DNA of 8,213 nucleotides from Synechococcus sp. CO36386bin_37 (GCA_011525445.1 WTGE01000257.1:1-8213), one strand, 5' to 3'. Positions 1-6,011 are shown, counted from the stretch's first letter. The notes: a model not told the origin generated them from the sequence alone. Made by a program: numbers and translations.

Positions 1-5
1 GCTCC

Positions 6-194
6 ATGCTGCCCCATAGAAGGGTGTCCCGGGATCGAGTCCGTGCTTCCGAAAGGGCACTGGCACAAACCGCTTCGGGGCTGTTGGCAGCAGCTCTAGT
101 GACAGGAGCATTTCTGATGGCTCCTGACAATCCTGAGCAACGTGCTTCGATCTGTCAGCAGCACAACTCTGCAGAAGCCTGTCAGGTGTGGTGA
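6..194 (+). CDS. Small single-helix membrane protein, unknown function
   Basis: A 62-residue protein of unknown function. It has a basic, Arg-rich N-terminus (residues 1-17), one hydrophobic segment (about 22-40, ending in FLMAP) that could be a membrane anchor, and a short polar tail with two cysteines (C50 and C59) ending in ACQVW. The Arg-rich side before the helix predicts that the C-terminus lies outside the cytoplasm, where the cysteines could form a disulfide; this is inference. The tail's regular pattern (ASICQQH..AEACQVW) looks like a selected protein rather than chance. The ATG at 6 is the first start in the window, but the true start could lie upstream of the window edge, or be the GTG at 24. 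Its TGA abuts the stop codon of the opposing HNH gene with no spacer. Confidence 0.6.
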   Translation: MLPHRRVSRDRVRASERALAQTASGLLAAALVTGAFLMAPDNPEQRASICQQHNSAEACQVW

Positions 195-596
195 TCAGGC
201 TGTACGTAAATCCCACTTATGATCATGATCTGACTTCAAACTTTGAATGTGCTCGGGTTGGGCCCATTGCAAAAGTCTGACTGCGAGGCGTAAATCACCA
301 TCCATCCAGGCGCGAATTGCCATAGCACGTCTTGGATCGTAGAAGCGTTGACGTCGATACCAATCAAACACCTCTGCATCTGATTTGAGTCCATTGCAGG
401 ACAAGCATGCCGGCACGCAGTTTTCAGTAACACTCATCCCACCTCGACTCATGGGGAAAACATGGTCTATTGATTCAGACGGTTTTCCGCAATAGATGCA
501 CCGATTGCCTGTATGAAGATGAAGAGATTGACGCCATCGTCGTTTACGCAGTTTGGGACAGAGATCTTCAAGGAAAACCGCATCCCTGCTGTGCAT
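195..596 (-). CDS. HNH endonuclease family protein
   Basis: A 133-residue protein with a complete HNH (beta-beta-alpha metal) nuclease core. Counting from the ATG at 596, the zinc-binding pairs are C33-x2-C36 and C64-x2-C67, the catalytic segment is D44-H45, and N59, N68 and K71 lie in the usual places (CIYCGK...IDHVFP..RGG...N...AC.SCN..K). The N-terminus is Arg/Lys-rich (KLRKRRWRQ) and could contact DNA. Such proteins cut or nick DNA; the substrate here is unknown. The reading frame runs on to a TTG at 644, but no ribosome site precedes it and the ATG (MHSRDAVF) looks like the natural start. The gene is divergent from the SNF2 helicase about 150 bases away and ends against the small membrane-protein gene. 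Family assignment is confident; a role in repair, restriction or as a homing-type relic is open. Confidence 0.85.
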   Translation of the reverse strand: MHSRDAVFLEDLCPKLRKRRWRQSLHLHTGNRCIYCGKPSESIDHVFPMSRGGMSVTENCVPACLSCNGLKSDAEVFDWYRRQRFYDPRRAMAIRAWMDGDLRLAVRLLQWAQPEHIQSLKSDHDHKWDLRTA

Positions 597-747
597 CCAA
601 ACACCCCGGATGAATAGATTTTGCCGTGAAATCCTCTTTGTCAATGTGTCGAACGTTGCAATTGTTGCGTTGCGGCAAGCTCTTGACTTGGGGGATCGCG
701 TTTGATCAGGTGGGCTAGCCGGTTAAGGTTGTTTCCAGATTGTTGGT

Positions 748-2358
748 ATGACGGATTCATCATCAACAGCCTGCTCACTGGGATTGTCTCCGTCTGGATT
801 GGTGCAGGTTCGCTATCCTTTCGATGCGGTCACCCATGCAGAAATCCGCAGGATTCGTCCACGGGGTGTGTGGCGGGGTTCTCGTCATGGTTGGGAATTT
901 CCTCTCGCTTCCGCTGAAACTCTTCTACAGCGTTTAGAGCGTCGTTTTCGGGTTGACGAGGACTTAATGCGGTGGGTTCACTGGCATCGACACCCCTTGC
1001 CTCCGCTGCCTCCTCATCACGAGCTGATTGCTCACGCTGATCTTGATCAACGCTTAAGTGATGGACGTTTGCCAATGGCTCATCAGCGTTCCGGGGCTCG
1101 CTGGTTGTTGGCGCGTCGCGGCGCGATCCTGGCTGATGAGATGGGACTCGGTAAAACCCTCACTGTTCTTTTGGCGGCAAGGGCTTTGTTGCGTTCCTTG
1201 CCATTGCGCTTGTTGATTGTGGCCCCTGTGGGATTGCATGCCCATTGGCGCCGTGAGGCTGAGGCGCTTGAGTTGGAGACAGAACTAGAACTTTGCAGCT
1301 GGGCCCGACTTCCTTCTGAGCTCCCTGAGGCGGGAACTTTGCTGTTGGTTGATGAGGCTCATTACGCCCAGACGCTTCGAGCCCAACGCACCCAGGGCTT
1401 TCTGCGTTTGGCGCGTCATCCACGCTTACGCGTGATTTGGATGCTGACAGGAACACCCATGAAGAATGGGCGTCCTGATCAGTTTTACCCGTTGTTAACA
1501 GCGATGGACCACCCCATCGCACGCGATCAGCACTCCTTTGAGGAGTTGTTTTGTCAGGGGCATTTTCGTGAGCAGGGGGGAAGACAGCGTTGGCAGGCTG
1601 TTGGTGCCAGCCGATTGGATGAGTTGAGGCGATTGACGCGACCGCTGGTTTTGTGTCGCCGTAAGCAGCAGATTCTGGATCTTCCTCCGAAACAAAGGCG
1701 TTTTCAAGCGATTGATTTGCATGAGGAGGAAGCGAAAGGTTTTGATTACCGGCTGCGGCTGGTTATTGATGACTATCGCCAACGTGTGGCTGCTGGCTTG
1801 GTGCGATCGGATGCTGAATCCTTGGCTGTGTTGACCGCGATGCGGAAGATTGCAGCTGAATTTAAATTGCCGTCAGCGGAGGATTTAATTCAACGGCTGC
1901 GACGAGATCACATGCCGATTGTTTTGTTCAGCAGTTTCGTCGCTCCCTTGATTTTGATCAAAGAACGCTTGGGTGGTGTGTTGCTGACAGGTCGCCAGAA
2001 GCCTGACCAGCGTCAGCTTGCTGTGGATCGTTTTCAGGCTGGAGAGACCGATTTACTGCTGTCGACATTCGCCACCGGTGGACTCGGTTTTACGTTGCAC
2101 CGCGCTCAGCATGTTGTTCTGTTGGAGCGTCCCTGGACTCCTGGTGACATCGACCAGGCTGAGGATCGATGTCACCGTATTGGCATGCATGGAGGCTTAA
2201 CCAGTCACTGGCTTCAACTAGGACTTGCCGATCAACTCGTGGATGGACTGGTGGCGAGTAAGGCGGAACGGATCGAGCTCTTGCTTGGACCACTTCGCAA
2301 GAGCATTGAACGTCAGCCTCTTCCGATGATGGTCTCCCGTTGTTTGCAGGATTTCTGA
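748..2358 (+). CDS. SNF2-family DNA helicase/translocase with HARP-like N-terminus
   Basis: A 536-residue superfamily 2 DNA translocase. All main motifs are visible: a Q-motif-like segment (MAHQRSGARWLL, 110-121), motif I DEMGLGKT (130-137), motif II DEAH (202-205), motif III LTGTP (233-237), motif IV VLFSSF (392-397), motif V STFATGGLGF (439-448) and motif VI DQAEDRCHRIG (469-479). Both RecA-like lobes are therefore intact and ATPase activity is expected. Residues about 20-66 (RYPFDAV...GW.FPL.....LLQRLERRF) resemble the HARP module of SMARCAL1-type annealing helicases; this is my pattern reading. The protein is short for the family, with no added zinc finger, bromo or nuclease domain. The likely role is remodelling of stalled forks or protein-DNA complexes in the nucleoid, by inference. 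The ATG at 748 is the only start after the in-frame stop at 724. A TTGACT hexamer at 683-688 could be a -35 box but has no good -10. The 3' end overlaps the opposing lipoprotein gene by 46 bases. Confidence 0.9.
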   Translation: MTDSSSTACSLGLSPSGLVQVRYPFDAVTHAEIRRIRPRGVWRGSRHGWEFPLASAETLLQRLERRFRVDEDLMRWVHWHRHPLPPLPPHHELIAHADLDQRLSDGRLPMAHQRSGARWLLARRGAILADEMGLGKTLTVLLAARALLRSLPLRLLIVAPVGLHAHWRREAEALELETELELCSWARLPSELPEAGTLLLVDEAHYAQTLRAQRTQGFLRLARHPRLRVIWMLTGTPMKNGRPDQFYPLLTAMDHPIARDQHSFEELFCQGHFREQGGRQRWQAVGASRLDELRRLTRPLVLCRRKQQILDLPPKQRRFQAIDLHEEEAKGFDYRLRLVIDDYRQRVAAGLVRSDAESLAVLTAMRKIAAEFKLPSAEDLIQRLRRDHMPIVLFSSFVAPLILIKERLGGVLLTGRQKPDQRQLAVDRFQAGETDLLLSTFATGGLGFTLHRAQHVVLLERPWTPGDIDQAEDRCHRIGMHGGLTSHWLQLGLADQLVDGLVASKAERIELLLGPLRKSIERQPLPMMVSRCLQDF

Positions 2359-2699
2359 CGGACATTCAGTTCGTGGACCACCATGGGGTCGGTGGAAACA
2401 CTGCTCTGACTCAGAAGCTCCAAAGCTTTGAAGACGTCGGCGCAGGCTTGATCCGTTTTACCCATCAGCGTGAGCAGCAGTGAGCGATCCGTAAGGGCAG
2501 CTAGCTGATCGCTGTGGGCATTGACGACCTTGTTGCAACGTTTCAATGCTGTTTCGAGTTGATTCAGATCCAGCTCTGACATGCAGTCATGAACGGAAAT
2601 CTGAGAGGAGGTTCCGTCGGGCTTCGGTTCTGACCGGCTGCTGCAACCCAAACCGCTGAGAAGCAAACCACCAGCCATCAGAACGGGAATCAAGCGCAT
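2313..2699 (-). CDS. Putative lipoprotein with TPR-like helices
   Basis: A 128-residue exported protein of unknown function. The N-terminus MRLIPVLMAGGLLLSGLGCSS is a short basic-hydrophobic signal followed by Cys19, a candidate lipidation site. The lipobox (GLGC) is imperfect, with Gly rather than Leu at -3, so lipoprotein status is probable, not certain. Residues about 45-118 are helical with a repeat-like pattern (LDLNQLETALKRCNKVV, then LAALTDRSLLLTLMGKTDQACADVFKAL), suggesting one or two TPR-like hairpins. Cysteines 39, 55, 86 and 118 may pair outside the cytoplasm. The frame is open to a TTG at 2741, but the ATG at 2699 begins the signal peptide and avoids overlapping the upstream gene. 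It lies 11 bases after the stop of the secreted-protein gene on the same strand, so the two are probably cotranscribed. Its last 46 bases are antisense to the helicase gene. Confidence 0.75.
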   Translation of the reverse strand: MRLIPVLMAGGLLLSGLGCSSRSEPKPDGTSSQISVHDCMSELDLNQLETALKRCNKVVNAHSDQLAALTDRSLLLTLMGKTDQACADVFKALELLSQSSVSTDPMVVHELNVRQKSCKQRETIIGRG

Positions 2700-2710
2700 T
2701 GAAGTGGTAG

Positions 2711-3142
2711 TCAGTAGCTGTAGCGCTCGTCGTCGTTCCAATCGGAAGATGACGGCGTTGATTCTTGAGACGTGGAAGTGCTGAAGGAATCCAGCGTACT
2801 TTTCAGGGTGGATGAATTTGTTGAGCCGCCAAACAGATCACCGAGGTACCGACCGCAATCGGGGTAGCTTCCTGGATCCTTGACGACAGCTTCGGTGATC
2901 ATCACTGCAGCATGTTCTGGGGATGTTTTGAACATTCCTCCTTTTTGACGCTTGATCACCGCGTAGGACGCATCCCAGCTCACTTTGTGTCCGTTGCCAT
3001 TGCTCCGCATGAAGCAGTAGATCTTTGCTCCTTTTGCAGCTGAGTCAGTAGAACTGAATGCAATGGGGGGAGATAGGAGTGAGAGTCCAGCCAGTCCGGC
3101 CAGGGGCAATAAAAGCGCTAGGCGGTGGCGCAGACGGGCCAT
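2711..3142 (-). CDS. Secreted cyanobacterial protein of unknown function
   Basis: A 143-residue protein with a clear Sec-type signal peptide: basic start (MARLRHR), hydrophobic core about 8-24, and likely cleavage near residues 29-35. The mature part has a compact domain, about 38-104 (KIYCFMRSNGNGHKVSWDAS, then IKRQKGGMFKTSPEHAAVMI and YPDCGRYLGDLF), with two cysteines, C43 and C96, that could form a disulfide. A low-complexity Ser/Thr tail (about 107-133) and a charged end (DWNDDERYSY) follow. I recognise the core as a family widespread in cyanobacteria without known function; I cannot confirm the family name here. Location is expected to be the periplasm or thylakoid lumen. The start is the ATG at 3142; no ribosome site is evident. 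It lies 63 bases downstream of the AbrB-type gene and 11 bases upstream of the lipoprotein gene, all on the same strand, suggesting an operon. Confidence 0.8.
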   Translation of the reverse strand: MARLRHRLALLLPLAGLAGLSLLSPPIAFSSTDSAAKGAKIYCFMRSNGNGHKVSWDASYAVIKRQKGGMFKTSPEHAAVMITEAVVKDPGSYPDCGRYLGDLFGGSTNSSTLKSTLDSFSTSTSQESTPSSSDWNDDERYSY

Positions 3143-3182
3143 GGCAGGGCTAATGATGCTGTTAACGACAACGTATCGATTG

Positions 3183-3192
3183 AGAACGTTCT
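3183..3192. repeat. 10-bp perfect palindrome AGAACGTTCT
   Basis: A perfect palindrome lies in the 63-base gap between the AbrB-type gene and the secreted-protein gene, about 40 bases before the latter's start. It could be a regulator binding site. It does not match the cyanobacterial LexA box I know, nor the spaced GAAC-N4-GTTC form. Only the palindrome itself is seen; function is a guess. Confidence 0.25.
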
Positions 3193-3205
3193 GTCTAGGT
3201 CTGTT

Positions 3206-3730
3206 TCAGGAATCACCGAGACCGAGTGGTGTGAGCAGCTTCACCACAACTGGAATCACCAATAGAACTGTGATCAATCGGATGGCATGGAGCGCAGCGA
3301 CGGCTGCGCCAACGCCGTAGCTGGCCCCCACCAAGCTCATGCCGCTGATGCCCCCAGGTGCAGCACCCAGGAGAGTGACGAGAGGATCAACGCCAAGCAG
3401 CCTGCTACTCCAAAGTCCCACAACAATGCCCGTCAGAACCAGCGTGAGTGTGATCAAGACAGCGGGCTTCCAGAGCTGTTGCAATTGAGCAAGGGAGGAT
3501 TGCGTGAGACCAGTGCCGATCACTGTGCCAATGGCGATTTCAAGACCTGTTTTTGTTCCTGTGGGCCATTGAGCGACCTCGACTTTTCCACTCATGCTGA
3601 CCAATGCTGCTCCAATGAGTGCACCGGCAAGTGGCGCAGCAGGAATTCCAGTGCGTGTGGCTAACAAGCCCATGCCCGTTCCGGCCAGGAGATAAATGAG
3701 CACCGTTGTGATTGGAGGCATGAACACCAC
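3206..3730 (-). CDS. AbrB-type (AbrB duplication domain) membrane protein, half-length
   Basis: A strongly hydrophobic protein of about 174 residues with roughly five membrane segments (about 6-24, 31-47, 62-77, 88-107 and 143-167). It carries the family signature GAAPGGISGMSLVGASYG (122-139) and a following helix LHAIRLITVLLVIPVV (147-162). Proteins with this domain are annotated as AbrB-family or ammonia-monooxygenase-like; many are about 350 residues with two copies, whereas this one has a single copy, so it probably acts as a dimer. The transported substrate is unknown, and despite the name it has no DNA-binding domain. A GTG at 3730 follows AAGGA by 11 bases; the alternative is the ATG at 3721 (MPPITTV). 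It is the first gene of a probable three-gene - strand operon with the secreted protein and lipoprotein, and is divergent from the coiled-coil gene. Confidence 0.85.
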   Translation of the reverse strand: MVFMPPITTVLIYLLAGTGMGLLATRTGIPAAPLAGALIGAALVSMSGKVEVAQWPTGTKTGLEIAIGTVIGTGLTQSSLAQLQQLWKPAVLITLTLVLTGIVVGLWSSRLLGVDPLVTLLGAAPGGISGMSLVGASYGVGAAVAALHAIRLITVLLVIPVVVKLLTPLGLGDS

Positions 3731-3764
3731 GCTGCACTGTGTCCTTCAGTCTGGATCGAATGGT

Positions 3765-3779
3765 TGAGATGTGCTCTCA
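3765..3779. repeat. Short inverted repeat TGAGA-N5-TCTCA
   Basis: Perfect 5-base arms flank the spacer TGTGC in the 75-base region between two divergent genes (AbrB-type gene leftward, coiled-coil gene rightward). The position suits an operator or a small hairpin, but arms this short can arise by chance. Confidence 0.25.
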
Positions 3780-3805
3780 TCGGGTCCTCATGACTTGTTG
3801 GGTTG

Positions 3806-4096
3806 ATGGCTGAGTCCGTTTCTTTCCGCATTACGCGAACCGCTGAGGATGTTGCTCAAACGCTTCATGCCCTATCGCAGCGCTTGATCCAGCTTGAAAA
3901 TCGCCTTGAGAGTTTGGAGCTTCAGTTGAAACATCAGTCGTCTGAAGTCAATGTGATGCCGAAGGATGATATTGATCGATTAGATGAAGTGGATCGTCTG
4001 TTGACCGATTGCAGAGATCGATTGGTTCGTTCTGAGCCGTGCGGGATTGATGCATCCGGTTCTGTTGTGTTCTCGGAGCAAGATTTAGTCGCGTAA
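3806..4096 (+). CDS. Small coiled-coil protein, unknown function
   Basis: A 96-residue soluble, acidic protein with no signal peptide or membrane segment. Residues about 15-43 (VAQTLHALSQRLIQLENRLE and onward) show a heptad pattern of Leu/Ile typical of a coiled coil; a second amphipathic stretch, about 54-75 (DDIDRLDEVDRLLTDCRDRL), may form another helix. The N-terminal SFRITRTAEDVAQ looks like a folded, conserved start. C69 and C79 are the only cysteines. It probably dimerises; no enzymatic motif is seen. The ATG at 3806 is chosen over the TTG at 3803. It is divergent from the AbrB-type gene and 38 bases upstream of the next small gene on the same strand, so it may begin a short operon of small proteins. 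I recall similar proteins in marine Synechococcus but no function. Confidence 0.75.
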   Translation: MAESVSFRITRTAEDVAQTLHALSQRLIQLENRLESLELQLKHQSSEVNVMPKDDIDRLDEVDRLLTDCRDRLVRSEPCGIDASGSVVFSEQDLVA

Positions 4097-4134
4097 CCCC
4101 TGTGACGGGTGGCACAATTTAAATAAAGAGATCA

Positions 4135-4368
4135 ATGGCCCACAGTTCCGTCAGATTTCCGACTGCTGGCATGCATTCCATCCCAGCTTCGGTGCCTTCA
4201 TGTACTGCTTCCACTACAAATCAGAGTTTTTTTGAGGGTGGTCATCAGCTCGAGAAACTTGAATTTGCTCTTGCTGTTGCCATGACACGCGGCGATCGCA
4301 TTCGATGCGAGACTCTTCGTGGTCAGATCGCTGAGCTAGGAGGCAACATTGAAGAGCCAGGTACTTGA
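4135..4368 (+). CDS. Small hypothetical protein
   Basis: A 77-residue protein not recognised by function. Residues 1-30 are Ser/Thr/Pro-rich and probably disordered. Residues about 34-70 (EGGHQLEKLEFALAVAMTRG, then DRIRCETLRGQIAELGG) look like a compact two-helix unit, with a Cys at 58. The contrast between a variable-looking head and a regular tail suggests that the tail is the conserved part. The ATG at 4135 is preceded by a purine-rich AAAGAGA that could serve as a weak ribosome site; M13 is a possible alternative start. The gene sits 38 bases after the coiled-coil gene and may share its transcript. A GCGATCGC (HIP1-type) octamer lies inside the gene. No signal peptide or membrane helix is seen. 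Confidence 0.65.
   Translation: MAHSSVRFPTAGMHSIPASVPSCTASTTNQSFFEGGHQLEKLEFALAVAMTRGDRIRCETLRGQIAELGGNIEEPGT
4292..4299. repeat. HIP1 octamer GCGATCGC
   Basis: An exact copy of the highly iterated palindrome known from many cyanobacterial genomes, inside the small hypothetical gene. A second copy lies at 6954-6961. Confidence 0.6.
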
Positions 4369-4396
4369 GGTGTTTTTAGGTATTTGATTCATTCGT

Positions 4397-4402
4397 TATA
4401 AT
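4397..4402 (+). promoter_or_regulatory. Consensus -10 box TATAAT
   Basis: A perfect TATAAT in a short AT-rich stretch before the 64-residue protein gene. The -35 region is weak (TTTTTA at 4373-4378, 18-base spacing). A transcript would begin near 4409, giving a leader of about 47 bases to the ATG at 4456, or about 14 bases to the ATG at 4423. The box is seen directly; its use as a promoter is inferred. Confidence 0.45.
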
Positions 4403-4455
4403 ATGTTTAAGCATCTTTTTAAATGTTGACGACGGTCCTAAGCAAAAATTTAAAT

Positions 4456-4650
4456 ATGGTTCAATCAGCTCCCACACAAAAAAAGGAGCATCTTGAAAAT
4501 GCTGATAATTTGTTTCAGCAGGCTCGGAGTGCTGCCGAGGCAGGGGATATTTCTTCGTCTGGTTCTCTAATCTTGAAAGGCCTTGAACAAGAGCGTCGAG
4601 CTGGGACCGTTGGCCCACAGGTGTTGCAGTTGATTAAGCCGAGATCCTGA
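4456..4650 (+). CDS. Small helical protein, TPR-like hairpin, unknown function
   Basis: A 64-residue soluble protein when started at the ATG at 4456 (MVQSAPTQKKEH). The body is an A/L-rich helical hairpin: ENADNLFQQARSAAEAGDIS followed by LILKGLEQERRAG, with the spacing of a single TPR-like unit, ending in the distinctive VGPQVLQLIKPRS. The last part looks conserved in marine Synechococcus proteins as I remember them, without known function. An upstream in-frame ATG at 4423 would add 11 residues (MLTTVLSKNLN); neither start has a good ribosome site, and the added residues do not look like part of the domain. A consensus -10 box at 4397 suggests its own promoter. The gene ends two bases before the opposing tRNA-Gly. 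Confidence 0.7.
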   Translation: MVQSAPTQKKEHLENADNLFQQARSAAEAGDISSSGSLILKGLEQERRAGTVGPQVLQLIKPRS

Positions 4651-4652
4651 TA

Positions 4653-4724
4653 AGCGGGTGACCGGATTCGAACCGGCGACGTCCAGCTTGGGAAGCTGAC
4701 ATTCTACCGCTGAATTACACCCGC
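4653..4724 (-). tRNA. tRNA-Gly (anticodon CCC)
   Basis: On the - strand a full cloverleaf folds: acceptor GCGGGTG pairs with CACCCGC, the D arm is ATTC-AGCGGTA-GAAT, the anticodon arm is TCAGC-TTCCCAA-GCTGG (one T-G wobble), the variable loop is ACGTC, and the T arm is GCCGG-TTCGAAT-CCGGT. The 7-base loop puts CCC at positions 34-36, reading GGG glycine codons. The discriminator base is T and the 3' CCA is not encoded, so it must be added after transcription. It lies 54 bases downstream of the aminotransferase gene on the same strand. Confidence 0.95.
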
Positions 4725-4733
4725 AATAAATTC

Positions 4734-4762
4734 ACTGTATCTCTTGCAATGGTTTCAGTCGA
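4734..4762 (-). promoter_or_regulatory. Possible promoter for tRNA-Gly
   Basis: On the - strand TCGACT (4757-4762) and TACAGT (4734-4739) are separated by exactly 17 bases; each matches the sigma-70 consensus at four of six positions. Transcription would start near 4727, just before the tRNA 5' end. Readthrough from the aminotransferase gene is the alternative. Confidence 0.4.
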
Positions 4763-4778
4763 TGATCAGTTTTGAGTG

Positions 4779-5927
4779 CTAGGTCAAAGCAGCCGATGCA
4801 GCACTGAGCCCAGCACCCATCGTCCCCTTGTGCAAATCAAGCGAATGAAGGACGGATTCAATGGCTGAGACTGCCGTCAAAACATCTCGATCACAGACAA
4901 AACCGAGATGTCCGATGCGAAACACGCTTCCTTTGAGATGGTCTTGACCGCCGGCCAACAAAATGTCAAAGCGCTCTTTGACGGTTTTACGAAGTTGTTC
5001 CGCATCAATCCCTGCTGGCGCAACGGCGGTGATGGCAGGACTGCCATAGCCCTCGGCAGCGAACAGATCGAGTCCGATGGCTTTCATTGCAGCTTGCGCT
5101 GCATCGCGGTGTCGAGCATGACGGGCAAAAATGGCCTCAAGGCCCTCTGCTTGCATCATCTCCAATGCAGCATCAAGAGCGAAGTACAAATTCACGGCAG
5201 GTGTGAAGGGATTGCTGTTTTTGGCGGCTGTTTTTCGGTATGGGCCTAGATCCAGATAGAACTTTGGTAAGTCAGAGTGCTCATAGGCCGTCCAAGCCCG
5301 TTCACTCATGGCAACAAAGCTCAGTCCTGGCGGCATCATGTAACCCTTTTGTGACCCTGATGCGACCACATCCAGGTTCCAGGCATCCATGGGCACGTTC
5401 GTTGCACCAAGGCTGGTCACGCAATCGACGATGGTGAGCGCTGTGCCATGGGCTGTGACATGAGCGCTGATCGTTTCAAGATCGTTGATCACCCCTGTGG
5501 ATGTCTCGGAGTGGGTCAGTATCACGGCTTGGATCTGTTTATCAGTGTCTGCTTCAAGCGCGGCCTTGAACAGATCGGGGTCCAGGGGTTGACCCCACTC
5601 CGCTTTGATCACGTCAACGTCCAGGCCGTAGGCACGCGCCACCTTCACCCAGCGTTCGCCGAACTTGCCGTTATCGCCGCAGATCACCCGATCTCCACGA
5701 CTAAGAGTGTTGATGATTCCAGCTTCCATGGCGGCTGTGCCACTGCCGGTGATCACCAGCACATCATTTTGGGTCTGGTGCAACCAGCGCAGCTGATCGG
5801 TGGTCCGTTTCACCACGGACTGAAACTCGCCGCTGCGGTGCCCGATTGGATGGCGTCCCATCGCTTGCAGAACCGTTTCTGGCACCGGGGTCGGTCCGGG
5901 GATCATCAGGGTGAGCTTGTCCTGCAC
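4779..5927 (-). CDS. Alanine/serine-glyoxylate aminotransferase (class V, PLP)
   Basis: A 382-residue PLP-dependent class V aminotransferase, full length for the family. It opens with the diagnostic LMIPGPTPVPE (7-17) and GRHPIGHRSGEF (24-35). Other marks are GSGTAAMEA (61-69), the D168 in IVDCVTSLG that contacts the PLP ring nitrogen, and GSQKGYMMPPG (191-201) with K194 as the Schiff-base lysine. It transfers an amino group, typically from alanine or serine, to glyoxylate, making glycine in the cytoplasm; in cyanobacteria this serves photorespiratory glyoxylate use. Relatives are often labelled soluble hydrogenase small subunit or spt for historical reasons. The start is a GTG at 5927 (MQDKLTL); an in-frame stop lies at 5949-5951, and ATG codon 8 would cut into the conserved N-terminus. 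A TAGAAT at 5951-5956 on the - strand may be the -10 box. It is divergent from cbiD, with a tRNA-Gly downstream. Confidence 0.93.
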   Translation of the reverse strand: MQDKLTLMIPGPTPVPETVLQAMGRHPIGHRSGEFQSVVKRTTDQLRWLHQTQNDVLVITGSGTAAMEAGIINTLSRGDRVICGDNGKFGERWVKVARAYGLDVDVIKAEWGQPLDPDLFKAALEADTDKQIQAVILTHSETSTGVINDLETISAHVTAHGTALTIVDCVTSLGATNVPMDAWNLDVVASGSQKGYMMPPGLSFVAMSERAWTAYEHSDLPKFYLDLGPYRKTAAKNSNPFTPAVNLYFALDAALEMMQAEGLEAIFARHARHRDAAQAAMKAIGLDLFAAEGYGSPAITAVAPAGIDAEQLRKTVKERFDILLAGGQDHLKGSVFRIGHLGFVCDRDVLTAVSAIESVLHSLDLHKGTMGAGLSAASAALT

Positions 5928-5997
5928 GTCCGGAAGAGCGCCAATCGTTCATTCTAAAAAACGATCCGCATCCCATTCGGCATCTCATACGCATCGT

Positions 5998-6008
5998 CTG
6001 ATCATCAG
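5998..6008. repeat. 11-bp palindrome CTGAT-C-ATCAG
   Basis: A perfect odd palindrome in the short region between the divergent aminotransferase and cbiD genes. It may be an operator, but it lies within or beside the likely true 5' end of cbiD and may be incidental. Confidence 0.25.
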
Positions 6009-6011
6009 CAA

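Noticed and set aside
683..711. TTGACT as the -35 box for the SNF2 gene
   Set aside because: No acceptable -10 hexamer is found at 16-18 bases; it is mentioned in the gene entry only.
1160..1522. 120-codon - strand frame inside the SNF2 gene
   Set aside because: It overlaps helicase motifs I-III on the other strand and resembles no protein.
2700..2741. Longer start (TTG at 2741) for the lipoprotein
   Set aside because: It would overlap the preceding gene and place 14 extra residues before a natural signal peptide.
3287..3664. 125-codon + strand frame antisense to the AbrB-type gene
   Set aside because: The opposite strand carries the family signature and membrane segments; this is a shadow frame.
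5448..5957. 169-codon open frame on the + strand, antisense to the aminotransferase
   Set aside because: It lies wholly across a strongly supported enzyme gene, and its translation shows no domain. It ends at the TAA just before the cbiD extension and cannot supply the cbiD start.
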